64,000 nt of DNA from Pseudomonas serboccidentalis (GTDB lineage: Bacteria > Pseudomonadota > Gammaproteobacteria > Pseudomonadales > Pseudomonadaceae): positions 3,065,382 to 3,129,381 of the forward strand of contig NZ_CP101655.1 of assembly GCF_028830055.1 (NCBI RefSeq), in the 5' to 3' direction. The notes under the pieces were generated by a model. The model did no database searches, was not told the DNA's origin, and saw nothing but the letters and a program-made list of their open reading frames with translations. Below, piece by piece: positions 38,934 to 46,823 of this stretch. A program made the translations under genes and the position numbers. Position 1 is the first letter of the stretch; each line of letters starts with the position of its first letter.

Positions 38934-39647
38934 TCAGCGGCTCTGGCGTTGTTGTAACAACAGATTGCTGAAGCCGCTGCCCGCCAGTTGTTTCTGCGCG
39001 GTGGTCAGTTGTTCGCGGTTACTGAAAGGACCGACCAATACGCGGTACCAGGTTTCATCCTTGACCGTGCCCGACTCAACCGAAACGGCCTGACCGAGCA
39101 GAATGATCTGCGCCCGCACCTTGTCCGCATCCGCCTCTTTGCGGAACGAACCGGCCTGGAGGAAGAACTTGGTCACTGGCGCTGCCTTGCTCACCGGAGG
39201 CGCTGGCGGCGGGGTGATCCCGGCCAGAGCCGCCTGAGCGCGCGCGGTGTCGATCTTCGCCGCTTCCGCCGGGGTTACCGGAGTGGTCGGGATGTTCGGC
39301 ACTTGCGGCGTCGGCAGGGTTTTCTCCGGCACGGCGTCCGGTGGCACGATCACTTCCGATTCCGGCAGCAGGGTGTAGAAGTCGTACTTCGGCTTCACCG
39401 GTTGCGTCGGGCTCGGCGGGGTCTTGTTGGCCTCGGCGATCTTGGCTTTCTGCTGTTGCGCTTGCTCGACTTTCTCGCGCTTGACCGTGTCGCTGCCCTT
39501 GCCCGGCTCCAGTTTCATCAGGAACACGATGAATGCACCGACCGTCAGGCCGATGGCCATCCACAGCCAACCCGGGATCGGTTGCTTTGCAGGAGCTTGG
39601 TAACGGCTGGCGCCACGCTTGGGTGCAGGTTTTTTCTTGGCAGCCAA
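38934..39647 (-). CDS. SPOR-domain membrane protein
   Basis: The 237-residue protein has a basic cytoplasmic N-terminus (AAKKKPAPKRG), one membrane helix (about residues 27-43), a Pro-rich periplasmic linker and a C-terminal SPOR domain (about 160-235). The SPOR part has FFLQAGSFRKEADADKVRAQ and WYRVLVGPFSNREQ. SPOR domains bind denuded septal peptidoglycan, so a cell-division or cell-wall role is likely (FtsN-like). The start is TTG 39647, one base after the argS stop codon. GGAG within the argS end serves as ribosome site, so the two are co-translated. Confidence 0.88.
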   Translation of the reverse strand: MAAKKKPAPKRGASRYQAPAKQPIPGWLWMAIGLTVGAFIVFLMKLEPGKGSDTVKREKVEQAQQQKAKIAEANKTPPSPTQPVKPKYDFYTLLPESEVIVPPDAVPEKTLPTPQVPNIPTTPVTPAEAAKIDTARAQAALAGITPPPAPPVSKAAPVTKFFLQAGSFRKEADADKVRAQIILLGQAVSVESGTVKDETWYRVLVGPFSNREQLTTAQKQLAGSGFSNLLLQQRQSR

Positions 39648-39648
39648 C

Positions 39649-41385
39649 TTACATGCGCTCCAGAGTTTCCAGGCCCAACAGTTCCAGGCCTTGCTTGAGA
39701 GTACGACCGGTCAGCGCGGCCAGACGCAGACGGCTCTGCATCTGGGCCGGCGTTTCGGCGGCGAGGATCGGGCAGTTCTCGTAGAAGCTGGAGAACAGAC
39801 CGGCGACGTCATACAGATAGGTGCAGAGGATGTGCGGGGTGCCTTTTTCGGCGACGTTGTTCAGCACTTCGCCGAACTGCGCCAGCTTCGCTGCCAGCTC
39901 TTGCTCGTGCGCCGCTTCAAGGACGATCTGGCCATCGACTTCGCTGAAGTCCTTGCCCAGTTTGCGGAACACACCGGCGACACGGGTGTAGGCGTACAGC
40001 AGGTACGGCGCGGTGTTGCCTTCGAAGTTGAGCATCAGGTCGAAGTTGAAGCTGTAGTCGCTGGTGCGGTGCTTGGACAGGTCGGCGTATTTCACCGCAC
40101 CGATGCCGACGACCTTGGCGATGTTGCGCAGTTCGTCTTCGGCAAGCTCCGGGTTCTTCTCTTTGACCAGGTTGTAGGCGCGTTCCTGGGCTTCGGTCAG
40201 CAGGTCGATCAGCTTCACGGTGCCGCCGTCACGGGTCTTGAACGGACGGCCGTCGGCGCCGTTCATGGTGCCGAAGCCCATGTGCTCCATCTCCATCGGA
40301 TGGGTCACGAAACCGGCTTTGCGCGCCACGGCGAACACTTGCTGGAAGTGCAGGGCCTGACGTTGGTCGACGAAGTACAGCGCGCGATCGGCTTTCAGTT
40401 TGCCGCTGCGGTAGCGCACGGCCGCCAGGTCAGTGGTGGCGTACAGGTAGCCGCCGTCAGCCTTGACGATGATCACCGGCAGCGGATCGCCGTCGGCATT
40501 CTTGAACTCGTCGAGGAACACGCACTGGGCGCCGTTGCTTTCGACCAGCATGCCGGCGGCTTTCAGGTCGTTGACCACGTTGATCAGGTCGTCGTTGTAG
40601 GCGCTTTCGCCCATCACGTCGGCCATGGTCAGTTTGACGTTGAGCAGTTCGTAGATCTTCTGGCAGTGCGACAGCGAGATGTCCTTGAACCGGGTCCACA
40701 GCGCCAGGCACTCGGCGTCGCCGGCCTGCAGCTTGACCACCAGGCCACGAGCGCGGTCGGCGAACTCTGCGGATTCGTCGAAACGCTGCTTGGCGGCGCG
40801 GTAGAAGTTTTCCAGATCGGACAGCTCGTCGCTGGTGATCGGGTTTTCCTGCAGGTACGCCATCAACATGCCGAACTGGGTACCCCAGTCGCCGACGTGG
40901 TTCTGACGGATCACTTCGTCGCCGAGGAACTCAAGTACGCGCGCCACGCCGTCGCCGATGATGGTCGAGCGCAAGTGGCCGACGTGCATCTCTTTGGCCA
41001 GGTTCGGCGCCGACAGGTCGACCACGGTGCGCTGCGCCGGGCCGGCCTTGCGTACGCCAACGTGAGCATCGGCCAGCGCGGCGTCGAGGCGCGAGGCCAG
41101 GGCCTGGGTGTTCTGGAAGAAATTGATAAAGCCTGGGCCGGCGATTTCGGCCTTGGTGACATTTTCGTCAGCCGGCAGCGCGGCGATGATTTTCTCCGCC
41201 AGATCACGCGGCTTCATGCCTGCAGGCTTGGCCAGCATCATGGCGATGTTGCTGGCGAAGTCGCCGTGGGTCTTGTCACGGGCGTTCTCCACCTGAATCG
41301 CCGGCGACAGGCCTTCAGGCAACACACCTTCGTTGACGAGTTGGGTGAGGGCTTGTTGGATCAGCTGGCGAATGGTGTCTTTCAT
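39649..41385 (-). CDS. argS: Arginyl-tRNA synthetase
   Basis: The 578-residue class I synthetase charges tRNA-Arg. The HIGH-type motif appears as HVGHLRS in [20 protein letters not shown] (about residues 120-139). The N-terminal Add1 domain recognises the tRNA D-loop, and the C-terminal DALR domain ([16 protein letters not shown] onward) binds the anticodon. As in many ArgRS, a canonical KMSKS is absent. ATG 41385 follows AAAGAGAAG; the upstream open frame to 41739 crosses a REP pair and is rejected. The SPOR gene follows one base after the stop. Confidence 0.96.
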   Translation of the reverse strand: MKDTIRQLIQQALTQLVNEGVLPEGLSPAIQVENARDKTHGDFASNIAMMLAKPAGMKPRDLAEKIIAALPADENVTKAEIAGPGFINFFQNTQALASRLDAALADAHVGVRKAGPAQRTVVDLSAPNLAKEMHVGHLRSTIIGDGVARVLEFLGDEVIRQNHVGDWGTQFGMLMAYLQENPITSDELSDLENFYRAAKQRFDESAEFADRARGLVVKLQAGDAECLALWTRFKDISLSHCQKIYELLNVKLTMADVMGESAYNDDLINVVNDLKAAGMLVESNGAQCVFLDEFKNADGDPLPVIIVKADGGYLYATTDLAAVRYRSGKLKADRALYFVDQRQALHFQQVFAVARKAGFVTHPMEMEHMGFGTMNGADGRPFKTRDGGTVKLIDLLTEAQERAYNLVKEKNPELAEDELRNIAKVVGIGAVKYADLSKHRTSDYSFNFDLMLNFEGNTAPYLLYAYTRVAGVFRKLGKDFSEVDGQIVLEAAHEQELAAKLAQFGEVLNNVAEKGTPHILCTYLYDVAGLFSSFYENCPILAAETPAQMQSRLRLAALTGRTLKQGLELLGLETLERM

Positions 41386-41514
41386 GGTCTTCTCTTTCGA
41401 CCGCAAGCGCGGCGGCGCATCGATGCGCGGGTGGAAAAACTGGGCATTATCCGTTGCGAAGACGGGCTTGCCAACCTTAGCAGGCAGGATGTGGATATGT
41501 GGTGACATTAAAAG

Positions 41515-41596
41515 CAAAAGATCGCAGCCTTCGGCAGCTCCTACAGTAAAACGCGAAGAATTCTGTAGGCGCTGCCGAAGGCTGCGATCTTTTGAT
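41515..41596. repeat. REP pair (GATCGCAGCC class) between argS and priA
   Basis: Arms AAAAGATCGCAGCCTTCGGC plus AGCTCCTACAG and the complement CTGTAGGCGCTGCCGAAGGC plus TGCGATCTTTT. The priA stop codon lies four bases after it. Confidence 0.92.
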
Positions 41597-41599
41597 CTG

Positions 41600-43819
41600 C
41601 TAATACAAATCGACCGGATCCACATCCAGCGACCAGCGCACCGCGCGTCCGCTCGGCATTTGTTCCAGCTCAAGCAACCAACTGGCGAGCAACCGATGCA
41701 GCGGTGCCCGCGCCGCCGCCTGCACCAATAACTGTGCACGATAGCGTCCGGCGCGGCGTTCCATTGGTGCTGGCACCGGCCCGAGCAACTCGATGCCGGT
41801 CAGATTCTGCTCGGCGAGCAAACGTTCGGCCGCGCTGCACGCTTCATCGAGAAAGCCTTCGGCCTGCCCCGGCTTGTGCGCTTCGGCGCGCAACAATGCC
41901 AGATGTGAGAACGGCGGCAGCCCCGCGGCGCGGCGCTCGCTCAAGGCTTGCTCGGCAAAGGCGAAATAACCCTGCTCGGTCAACTGCACCAATAAAGGAT
42001 GGTCGGCCAGGTGCGTCTGGATGATCACCTTGCCCGGCTCTTCGGCCCGGCCGGCGCGTCCGGCGACCTGCACAATCAATTGCGCCATGCGCTCGCTGGC
42101 GCGGAAGTCGCCGGAGAACAGTCCGCCGTCGGCATCCAGAATCGACACCAGCGTGACCCGGGGGAAGTGGTGCCCCTTCGCCAACATCTGAGTGCCGACC
42201 AGAATGCATGGCTGGCCCTTCTGAATCGTCGCGAACAACTGATTCATCGCGTCCTTGCGCGAAGTGCTGTCACGATCGACGCGCAGCACCGGGTAGTCCG
42301 GGAACAGAATCGCCAGCCGCTCCTCGGCGCGCTCGGTACCGGCACCCACCGGTCGCAGGTCGACCTTGTTGCACTTGGGGCACTGACGCGGGACGCGTTC
42401 GACGTAGCCACAGTGGTGGCAGCGCAGCTCGCCATAACGCTGGTGCACGGTCATCCGCGCATCGCAGCGCGAGCACTCGGACATCCAGCCGCAATCGTGG
42501 CACAGCAGGGTCGGCGCAAAGCCGCGACGGTTGAGGAACACCAGCACCTGCTGGCCGGCCGCAAGGGTCTGGCCGATGGCTTGCTGCATCGGCCCGGAAA
42601 TGCCGCTGTCCAGCGGACGGCTTTTCACATCCAGACGCAGGAAGCGTGGTTGTTTGGCGCCGCCGGCCCGCTCGTTGAGGCGCAACAGGCCATAACGGCC
42701 GGTGTAAGCGTTGTGCAGGCTTTCCAGCGAGGGTGTGGCGGAGCCGAGGACGATCGGGATGTTTTCCTGGCGGGCACGTACCAACGCCAGATCGCGGGCG
42801 TGGTAGCGCAGGCCTTCCTGCTGTTTATAGGAGCCGTCGTGCTCTTCGTCGATGATGATCAGCCCCGGGTTCTTCATCGGGGTGAACAGCGCCGAGCGGG
42901 TGCCGATAATAATGTCGGCTTCGCCGTCACGGGCGGCGAGCCAGGCGTCGAGGCGCTCGCGGTCGTTGACCGCCGAATGCAGCAGGGCGATGCGCGCATT
43001 GAAACGCTGCTCGAAACGCGCCAGGGTCTGCGGGCCGAGGTTGATCTCGGGGATCAGCACCAGCGCCTGTTTGCCGGCTTCGAGGGTTTCGCGGATCAGT
43101 TGCAAATAGACTTCGGTCTTGCCGCTGCCGGTCACCCCGGCCAGCAGAAACGCGTGATAACTGTCGAAGCCGGCGCGGATCGCTTCGTAAGCGGCGCGTT
43201 GTTCGGTGTTCAGCGGCAGTTCCGGTTGCGCCAGCCAGTGTTCATGGCGCACGCCCGGGGCGTGCCGGCGGATTTCCACCTGTACCAGCCCCTTGGCCAG
43301 CAGCAGGTCGAGACTGTCCTTGCTCAGCATCAGCTTGCTCAACAACTGATGGGCGACGCCGTGCGGGTGCTGCGCCAGCGTCGCCAGCGCTTCACGTTGC
43401 CGTGGGGCGCGGGCGATGCGCGGATCATCGAGGCTGGCGCCGGGCGCTACCGACCAGAATCGCTCCTGGCGAGCCTCGGCCAGTTCGCCCTGACGCAGCA
43501 GTACCGGCAGTGCCCAGCTCAACGTGTCGCCAAGGCTGTGCTGATAGTACTGCGATGTCCACAGGCACAGCTTGAACAGCGCTGGCGGCAGCGGCGGCTC
43601 GGCATCGAGCAGGGCCAGCGCCGGTTTGAGCTTTTCCAGCGGCACTTCGCTGGTGTCCGTGACCTCGACCAGGATCCCGATCATCTCCCGCCGACCGAAC
43701 GGCACACGCAGGCGCATCCCCGGCTGCAACTGGGTGCGCAGCACGCCGGCCGGCGCTCGATAGTCGAACAGGCGGCGCAAGGGCGAAGGCAGGGCGAGGC
43801 GCAGAATGGCGTCGGGCAC
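41600..43819 (-). CDS. priA: Primosomal helicase PriA
   Basis: The 739-residue superfamily-2 helicase restarts stalled replication forks by loading DnaB at recombination or fork structures. Features in order are the 3'-end-binding N-terminal domain, Walker [15 protein letters not shown] box and two zinc fingers ([17 protein letters not shown] and [17 protein letters not shown], each with paired cysteines). Helicase motifs [13 protein letters not shown] VQVAGRAGR and a C-terminal domain follow. The start is GTG 43819 ([15 protein letters not shown]); the ribosome site is weak. Upstream is a REP pair and the divergent rpmE. Confidence 0.95.
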   Translation of the reverse strand: MPDAILRLALPSPLRRLFDYRAPAGVLRTQLQPGMRLRVPFGRREMIGILVEVTDTSEVPLEKLKPALALLDAEPPLPPALFKLCLWTSQYYQHSLGDTLSWALPVLLRQGELAEARQERFWSVAPGASLDDPRIARAPRQREALATLAQHPHGVAHQLLSKLMLSKDSLDLLLAKGLVQVEIRRHAPGVRHEHWLAQPELPLNTEQRAAYEAIRAGFDSYHAFLLAGVTGSGKTEVYLQLIRETLEAGKQALVLIPEINLGPQTLARFEQRFNARIALLHSAVNDRERLDAWLAARDGEADIIIGTRSALFTPMKNPGLIIIDEEHDGSYKQQEGLRYHARDLALVRARQENIPIVLGSATPSLESLHNAYTGRYGLLRLNERAGGAKQPRFLRLDVKSRPLDSGISGPMQQAIGQTLAAGQQVLVFLNRRGFAPTLLCHDCGWMSECSRCDARMTVHQRYGELRCHHCGYVERVPRQCPKCNKVDLRPVGAGTERAEERLAILFPDYPVLRVDRDSTSRKDAMNQLFATIQKGQPCILVGTQMLAKGHHFPRVTLVSILDADGGLFSGDFRASERMAQLIVQVAGRAGRAEEPGKVIIQTHLADHPLLVQLTEQGYFAFAEQALSERRAAGLPPFSHLALLRAEAHKPGQAEGFLDEACSAAERLLAEQNLTGIELLGPVPAPMERRAGRYRAQLLVQAAARAPLHRLLASWLLELEQMPSGRAVRWSLDVDPVDLY

Positions 43820-43869
43820 GCGGGGGGATCTCGATCAACAGACGATAAAAAGGGCTAGGCACATAACCT

Positions 43870-43960
43870 TGTAGGAGTGAGCCTGCTCGCGATAGCGGTG
43901 TATCAGACGACAAAAATGTCGAATGACAGACCGCTATCGCGAGCAGGCTCACTCCTACAG
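43870..43960. repeat. REP pair (GTAGGAGTGAGCCTGCTCGC class) between priA and rpmE
   Basis: Arms TGTAGGAGTGAGCCTGCTCG plus CGATAGCGGT and the complement ACCGCTATCG plus CGAGCAGGCTCACTCCTACA-type sequence. It lies in the space between divergent genes, unlike most REPs, which lie at 3' ends. Confidence 0.9.
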
Positions 43961-44012
43961 GGAATCGCGTATTGGGCCGGGAGCCTAGCAGACGGTCGGT
44001 CTCAGGGACAGC

Positions 44013-44040
44013 TTGCGCGATTGACATTGTCTGGTAGAAT
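44013..44040 (+). promoter_or_regulatory. Candidate sigma-70 promoter of rpmE
   Basis: TTGCGC, 16 bases, then TAGAAT. Transcription would start near 44047 and leave a leader of about 63 bases before rpmE, containing a small hairpin CAACAATAGTGTTG (44068-44081). Confidence 0.45.
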
Positions 44041-44109
44041 CCGCGGCCTAATTACGTGCGGTATTCAACAATAGTGTTGGGTGGCGGCACGCTAGCTGAG
44101 GAAGACATC

Positions 44110-44325
44110 ATGAAAGCTGATATCCACCCGAATTACCCAGTAGTTGCTGTTACCTGCAGCTGCGGCAACAAGTTCGAAACCCGTTCGACCTTCGGCAAAG
44201 CCCTGGCGATCGACGTTTGCAACGAGTGCCACCCGTTCTACACCGGTAAGCAGAAGACTCTGGACACCGGTGGTCGCGTTCAGAAGTTCGCCGACCGTTT
44301 CGGTGCTTTCGGCAAAAAGGCCTAA
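44110..44325 (+). CDS. rpmE: Ribosomal protein bL31 (zinc-binding form)
   Basis: The 71-residue large-subunit protein at the central protuberance starts [19 protein letters not shown]. The four zinc cysteines are visible: CSC at residues 16 and 18, and CNEC at 37 and 40, so this is the C+ (zinc) form; many genomes have a C- paralogue used under zinc shortage. GAGGAAG lies before ATG 44110; an upstream in-frame codon at 44056 is rejected. A terminator-like hairpin occurs about 45 bases after the stop, formed by the first codons of the next gene. Confidence 0.97.
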   Translation: MKADIHPNYPVVAVTCSCGNKFETRSTFGKALAIDVCNECHPFYTGKQKTLDTGGRVQKFADRFGAFGKKA

Positions 44326-44366
44326 GGTCGATCATTCTGGAAAATCTCGACGGTTTCTCCAGGCTG

Positions 44367-45149
44367 ATGAAAAAGGCGTCCCTTGTGGGCGCCTTTTTTG
44401 TGTCCGCGATTTGGCTGGCCGGTGCCCAGGCGTACTGCCCGACACCTGCCGGCCTGACCAGCGTCAGTGTCCAGCGTGTGGTCGACGGCGACACCCTGCG
44501 CCTGAGTGACGGGCGCAGTGTGCGCATGATCGGCCTCAACACGCCGGAACTGGGCAAGCAGGGCCGCAGCGACGAGCCATTCGCCGTGGCGGCGCGCAAA
44601 CGCCTTGAAGCTCTGGTGGCGGACAGCGGCGGCCGGGTCGGTTTACAGCTCGGCCAGCAAGCGAAAGACCATTACGGTCGCACCCTCGCGCATGTCTACA
44701 GTGCCAGCGGCGTCAGTCTTGAAGCGCAAATGCTCGCCGACGGTCTTGGTTTTCAGGTCGCGGTGGCGCCGAACGTCGATCTTGTTGCCTGTCAGCAGGC
44801 TGCCGAACGCAGTGCCAGGCAGGCCGGTCGAGGTCTGTGGCGCCAGTCGCCTGTACTGAAAGCAGAGCAGATCACTGATTCGGGTTTCGCCGTGGTCAGT
44901 GGACGTGTGAGCAAGGTTCAGCGCAATCGTGGCGGAATCTGGATCGAGTTGCAGGGCTTGCTTGTATTGCGCGTTGCGCCCAATCTTGTCGGACAATTTG
45001 ACAGTGCCCGATTGCAGGCGCTGAAGGGCAAGCAAATCGAGGCTCGCGGGTGGATCGTCGATCGCTCGCGACGTGGCGGCCTGAAACCGGGTCAACCGCG
45101 TTGGTTACTACCACTGACCGATCCATCGATGCTGCAAAGCGCTCGCTGA
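44367..45149 (+). CDS. Secreted thermonuclease-family (SNase) nuclease
   Basis: The 260-residue protein has a signal peptide (MKKASLVGAFFVSAIWLAGA, cleavage near QA-YCP). An SNase domain follows with VVDGDTLRL, the catalytic RMIGLNTPEL (Arg and Glu) and DHYGRTLAHVY (second catalytic Arg). All key catalytic residues are kept. A C-terminal OB-like extension of about 90 residues (VSGRVSKVQRNRGGIWIEL) follows. It should cleave DNA or RNA in the periplasm or outside the cell. Bases of its first codons also form a hairpin with T-run that looks like the rpmE terminator, so it may be expressed only by read-through or its own promoter. Confidence 0.88.
   Translation: MKKASLVGAFFVSAIWLAGAQAYCPTPAGLTSVSVQRVVDGDTLRLSDGRSVRMIGLNTPELGKQGRSDEPFAVAARKRLEALVADSGGRVGLQLGQQAKDHYGRTLAHVYSASGVSLEAQMLADGLGFQVAVAPNVDLVACQQAAERSARQAGRGLWRQSPVLKAEQITDSGFAVVSGRVSKVQRNRGGIWIELQGLLVLRVAPNLVGQFDSARLQALKGKQIEARGWIVDRSRRGGLKPGQPRWLLPLTDPSMLQSAR
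44370..44400 (+). terminator. Terminator-shaped hairpin after rpmE, inside the start of the nuclease gene
   Basis: AAAAGGCGTCCC and GGGCGCCTTTTTT pair around a TTGT loop: 11 pairs with one bulged T, followed by six T. It lies wholly within codons 2-12 of the nuclease gene. Confidence 0.7.
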
Positions 45150-45332
45150 TTAAAAATTGTAGACATTTTTTCTATCGATTGTGAACAGTCCAGCCCTTGT
45201 GCGCCGTGGCTCTTGGCCCAAAGTCGTAGGACAGGGCGCTTGACAGGGGTGACTGCTCAGTCTTGTGGGGACTTTGCGAGGCGCGTATCCTCGCTGACCA
45301 GTCTGTCCAACAGTAAAAAGCGGAATGCCAAA

Positions 45333-46601
45333 ATGTCTGATCTGAAAACTGCCGCTCTCGAATATCATGCCAATCCTCGTCCAGGGAAGCTGAGTGTCGA
45401 GCTCACCAAGGCCACTGCTACCGCCCGCGACCTGTCGCTGGCCTACAGCCCCGGCGTAGCTGAACCAGTGCGTGAGATCGCCCGCGATCCTGAACTGGCC
45501 TACAAATACACCGGCAAGGGCAACCTGGTTGCAGTCATTTCCGATGGCACCGCGATTCTGGGTCTGGGTAACCTCGGCCCATTGGCTTCCAAGCCAGTGA
45601 TGGAAGGTAAGGGCGTGCTGTTCAAGCGCTTCGCCGGCATCGACGTGTTCGACATCGAAGTCGATTCCGAAAGCCCGCAAGCCTTCATCGACACCGTAAA
45701 ACGCATCTCCATCACTTTCGGTGGCATCAACCTGGAAGACATCAAGGCACCTGAGTGCTTTGAGATCGAGCGCGCTCTGATCGAACAGTGCGACATCCCG
45801 GTATTCCACGATGACCAGCACGGCACCGCGATCGTGACCGCTGCCGGCATGATCAACGCCCTGGAAATCGCCGGCAAAACCCTGCCGGAAGCCAAGATCG
45901 TCTGCCTCGGCGCTGGCGCAGCGGCCATCTCCTGCATGAAGTTGCTGGTGAGCATGGGCGCGAAGATCGAAAACATCTTCATGGTTGACCGTACCGGCGT
46001 GATCCACTCCGGCCGTGACGACCTGAACCAGTACAAAGCCGTGTTCGCTCACACCACCGACAAGCGCAGCCTGGCTGACGCCCTGAAAGGCGCAGACGTG
46101 TTCGTCGGTCTGTCCGGCCCGAACCTGCTGAGCGCTGAAGGCCTGCTGTCGATGGCGGCCAATCCGATCGTCTTCGCCTGCTCGAACCCGGATCCGGAAA
46201 TCTCCCCGGAACTGGCGCACGCCACTCGCAACGACGTGATCATGGCCACCGGTCGTTCCGACTACCCGAACCAGGTCAACAACGTACTGGGCTTCCCGTT
46301 CATCTTCCGTGGTGCCCTGGACGTTCGCGCCAAGCGCATCAACGAAGAAATGAAAGTGGCCGCTGCCAACGCCCTGCGTGAACTGGCCAAGCTGCCGGTA
46401 CCACAGGACGTATGCGATGCCTACGGTGGTGCCCCGCTGGCGTTCGGTCGTGAGTACATCATTCCGAAGCCAATGGACAAGCGCCTGATCACCCTGATCT
46501 CCGACGCTGTGGCCAAAGCCGCGATCGAGACCGGTGTGGCCACCCTGCCGTATCCGAAGAACTACCCGCTGAAAAGCGTGGATGACGTGTTCAACGGCTA
46601 A
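45333..46601 (+). CDS. maeB: NADP-dependent malic enzyme (short form)
   Basis: The 422-residue enzyme oxidatively decarboxylates malate to pyruvate, supplying pyruvate and probably NADPH. Visible are the N-terminal malic domain with LSLAYSPGVAEPVREI, VISDGTAILGLGNLG, the metal/active-site region HDDQHGTAIV and the Rossmann motif CLGAGAAAISCMKL. Unlike E. coli MaeB it lacks the C-terminal phosphotransacetylase-like domain, as in other short bacterial forms. ATG 45333 (MSDLKTAALEYHA) fits the family; the open frame extends upstream to 45213. Cofactor preference is inferred from the family. Confidence 0.92.
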   Translation: MSDLKTAALEYHANPRPGKLSVELTKATATARDLSLAYSPGVAEPVREIARDPELAYKYTGKGNLVAVISDGTAILGLGNLGPLASKPVMEGKGVLFKRFAGIDVFDIEVDSESPQAFIDTVKRISITFGGINLEDIKAPECFEIERALIEQCDIPVFHDDQHGTAIVTAAGMINALEIAGKTLPEAKIVCLGAGAAAISCMKLLVSMGAKIENIFMVDRTGVIHSGRDDLNQYKAVFAHTTDKRSLADALKGADVFVGLSGPNLLSAEGLLSMAANPIVFACSNPDPEISPELAHATRNDVIMATGRSDYPNQVNNVLGFPFIFRGALDVRAKRINEEMKVAAANALRELAKLPVPQDVCDAYGGAPLAFGREYIIPKPMDKRLITLISDAVAKAAIETGVATLPYPKNYPLKSVDDVFNG

Positions 46602-46622
46602 GCCGTTGTAGCGCTTCAACCG

Positions 46623-46654
46623 AAAGCCCCGGCTCGTGAGAGTCGGGGCTTTTT
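46623..46654 (+). terminator. Rho-independent terminator of maeB
   Basis: AAAGCCCCGGCTC and GAGTCGGGGCTTT pair (one G-T) around GTGA, followed by a T-run. It lies about 20 bases after the stop codon. Confidence 0.88.
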
Positions 46655-46661
46655 GTTGGGC

Positions 46662-46760
46662 AGATCAAAAGATCGTCCGAACGCGGCCCGAACCTGCGGC
46701 AGCTCCTACAGGGGGGGGCCAAATGTAGGAGCTGCCGCAGGCTGCGATCTTTTGATCTTG
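46662..46760. repeat. REP pair (GATCGCAGCC class) with a disrupted left arm
   Basis: The right arm TGTAGGAGCTGCCGCAGGCT plus GCGATCTTTTGATC is intact. The left arm reads GATCAAAAGATCG, then an interrupting TCCGAACGCGGCCCGAA, then CCTGCGGCAGCTCCTACA. It lies between convergent maeB and ponA terminators. Confidence 0.85.
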
Positions 46761-46773
46761 ATCTTCAGGCAAT

Positions 46774-46810
46774 AAAAAGCCCCGCACTTCTCTCGAAGGC
46801 GGGGCTTTTG
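46774..46810 (-). terminator. Rho-independent terminator of ponA
   Basis: Perfect 11-base stem AAAAGCCCCGC / GCGGGGCTTTT with a 13-base loop. On the minus strand it ends in TTTTTATT, 13 bases after the ponA stop. It also ends in T on the plus strand, so it may work both ways. Confidence 0.85.
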
Positions 46811-46823
46811 GTGGTCGCTGCGA

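Noticed and set aside
39619..41505. 628-codon plus-strand frame opposite argS
   Set aside because: It is an antisense frame without recognisable domains.
41386..41739. N-terminal extension of ArgS to 696 residues
   Set aside because: It crosses a REP pair and has no family similarity; ATG 41385 has a ribosome site and gives the usual length.
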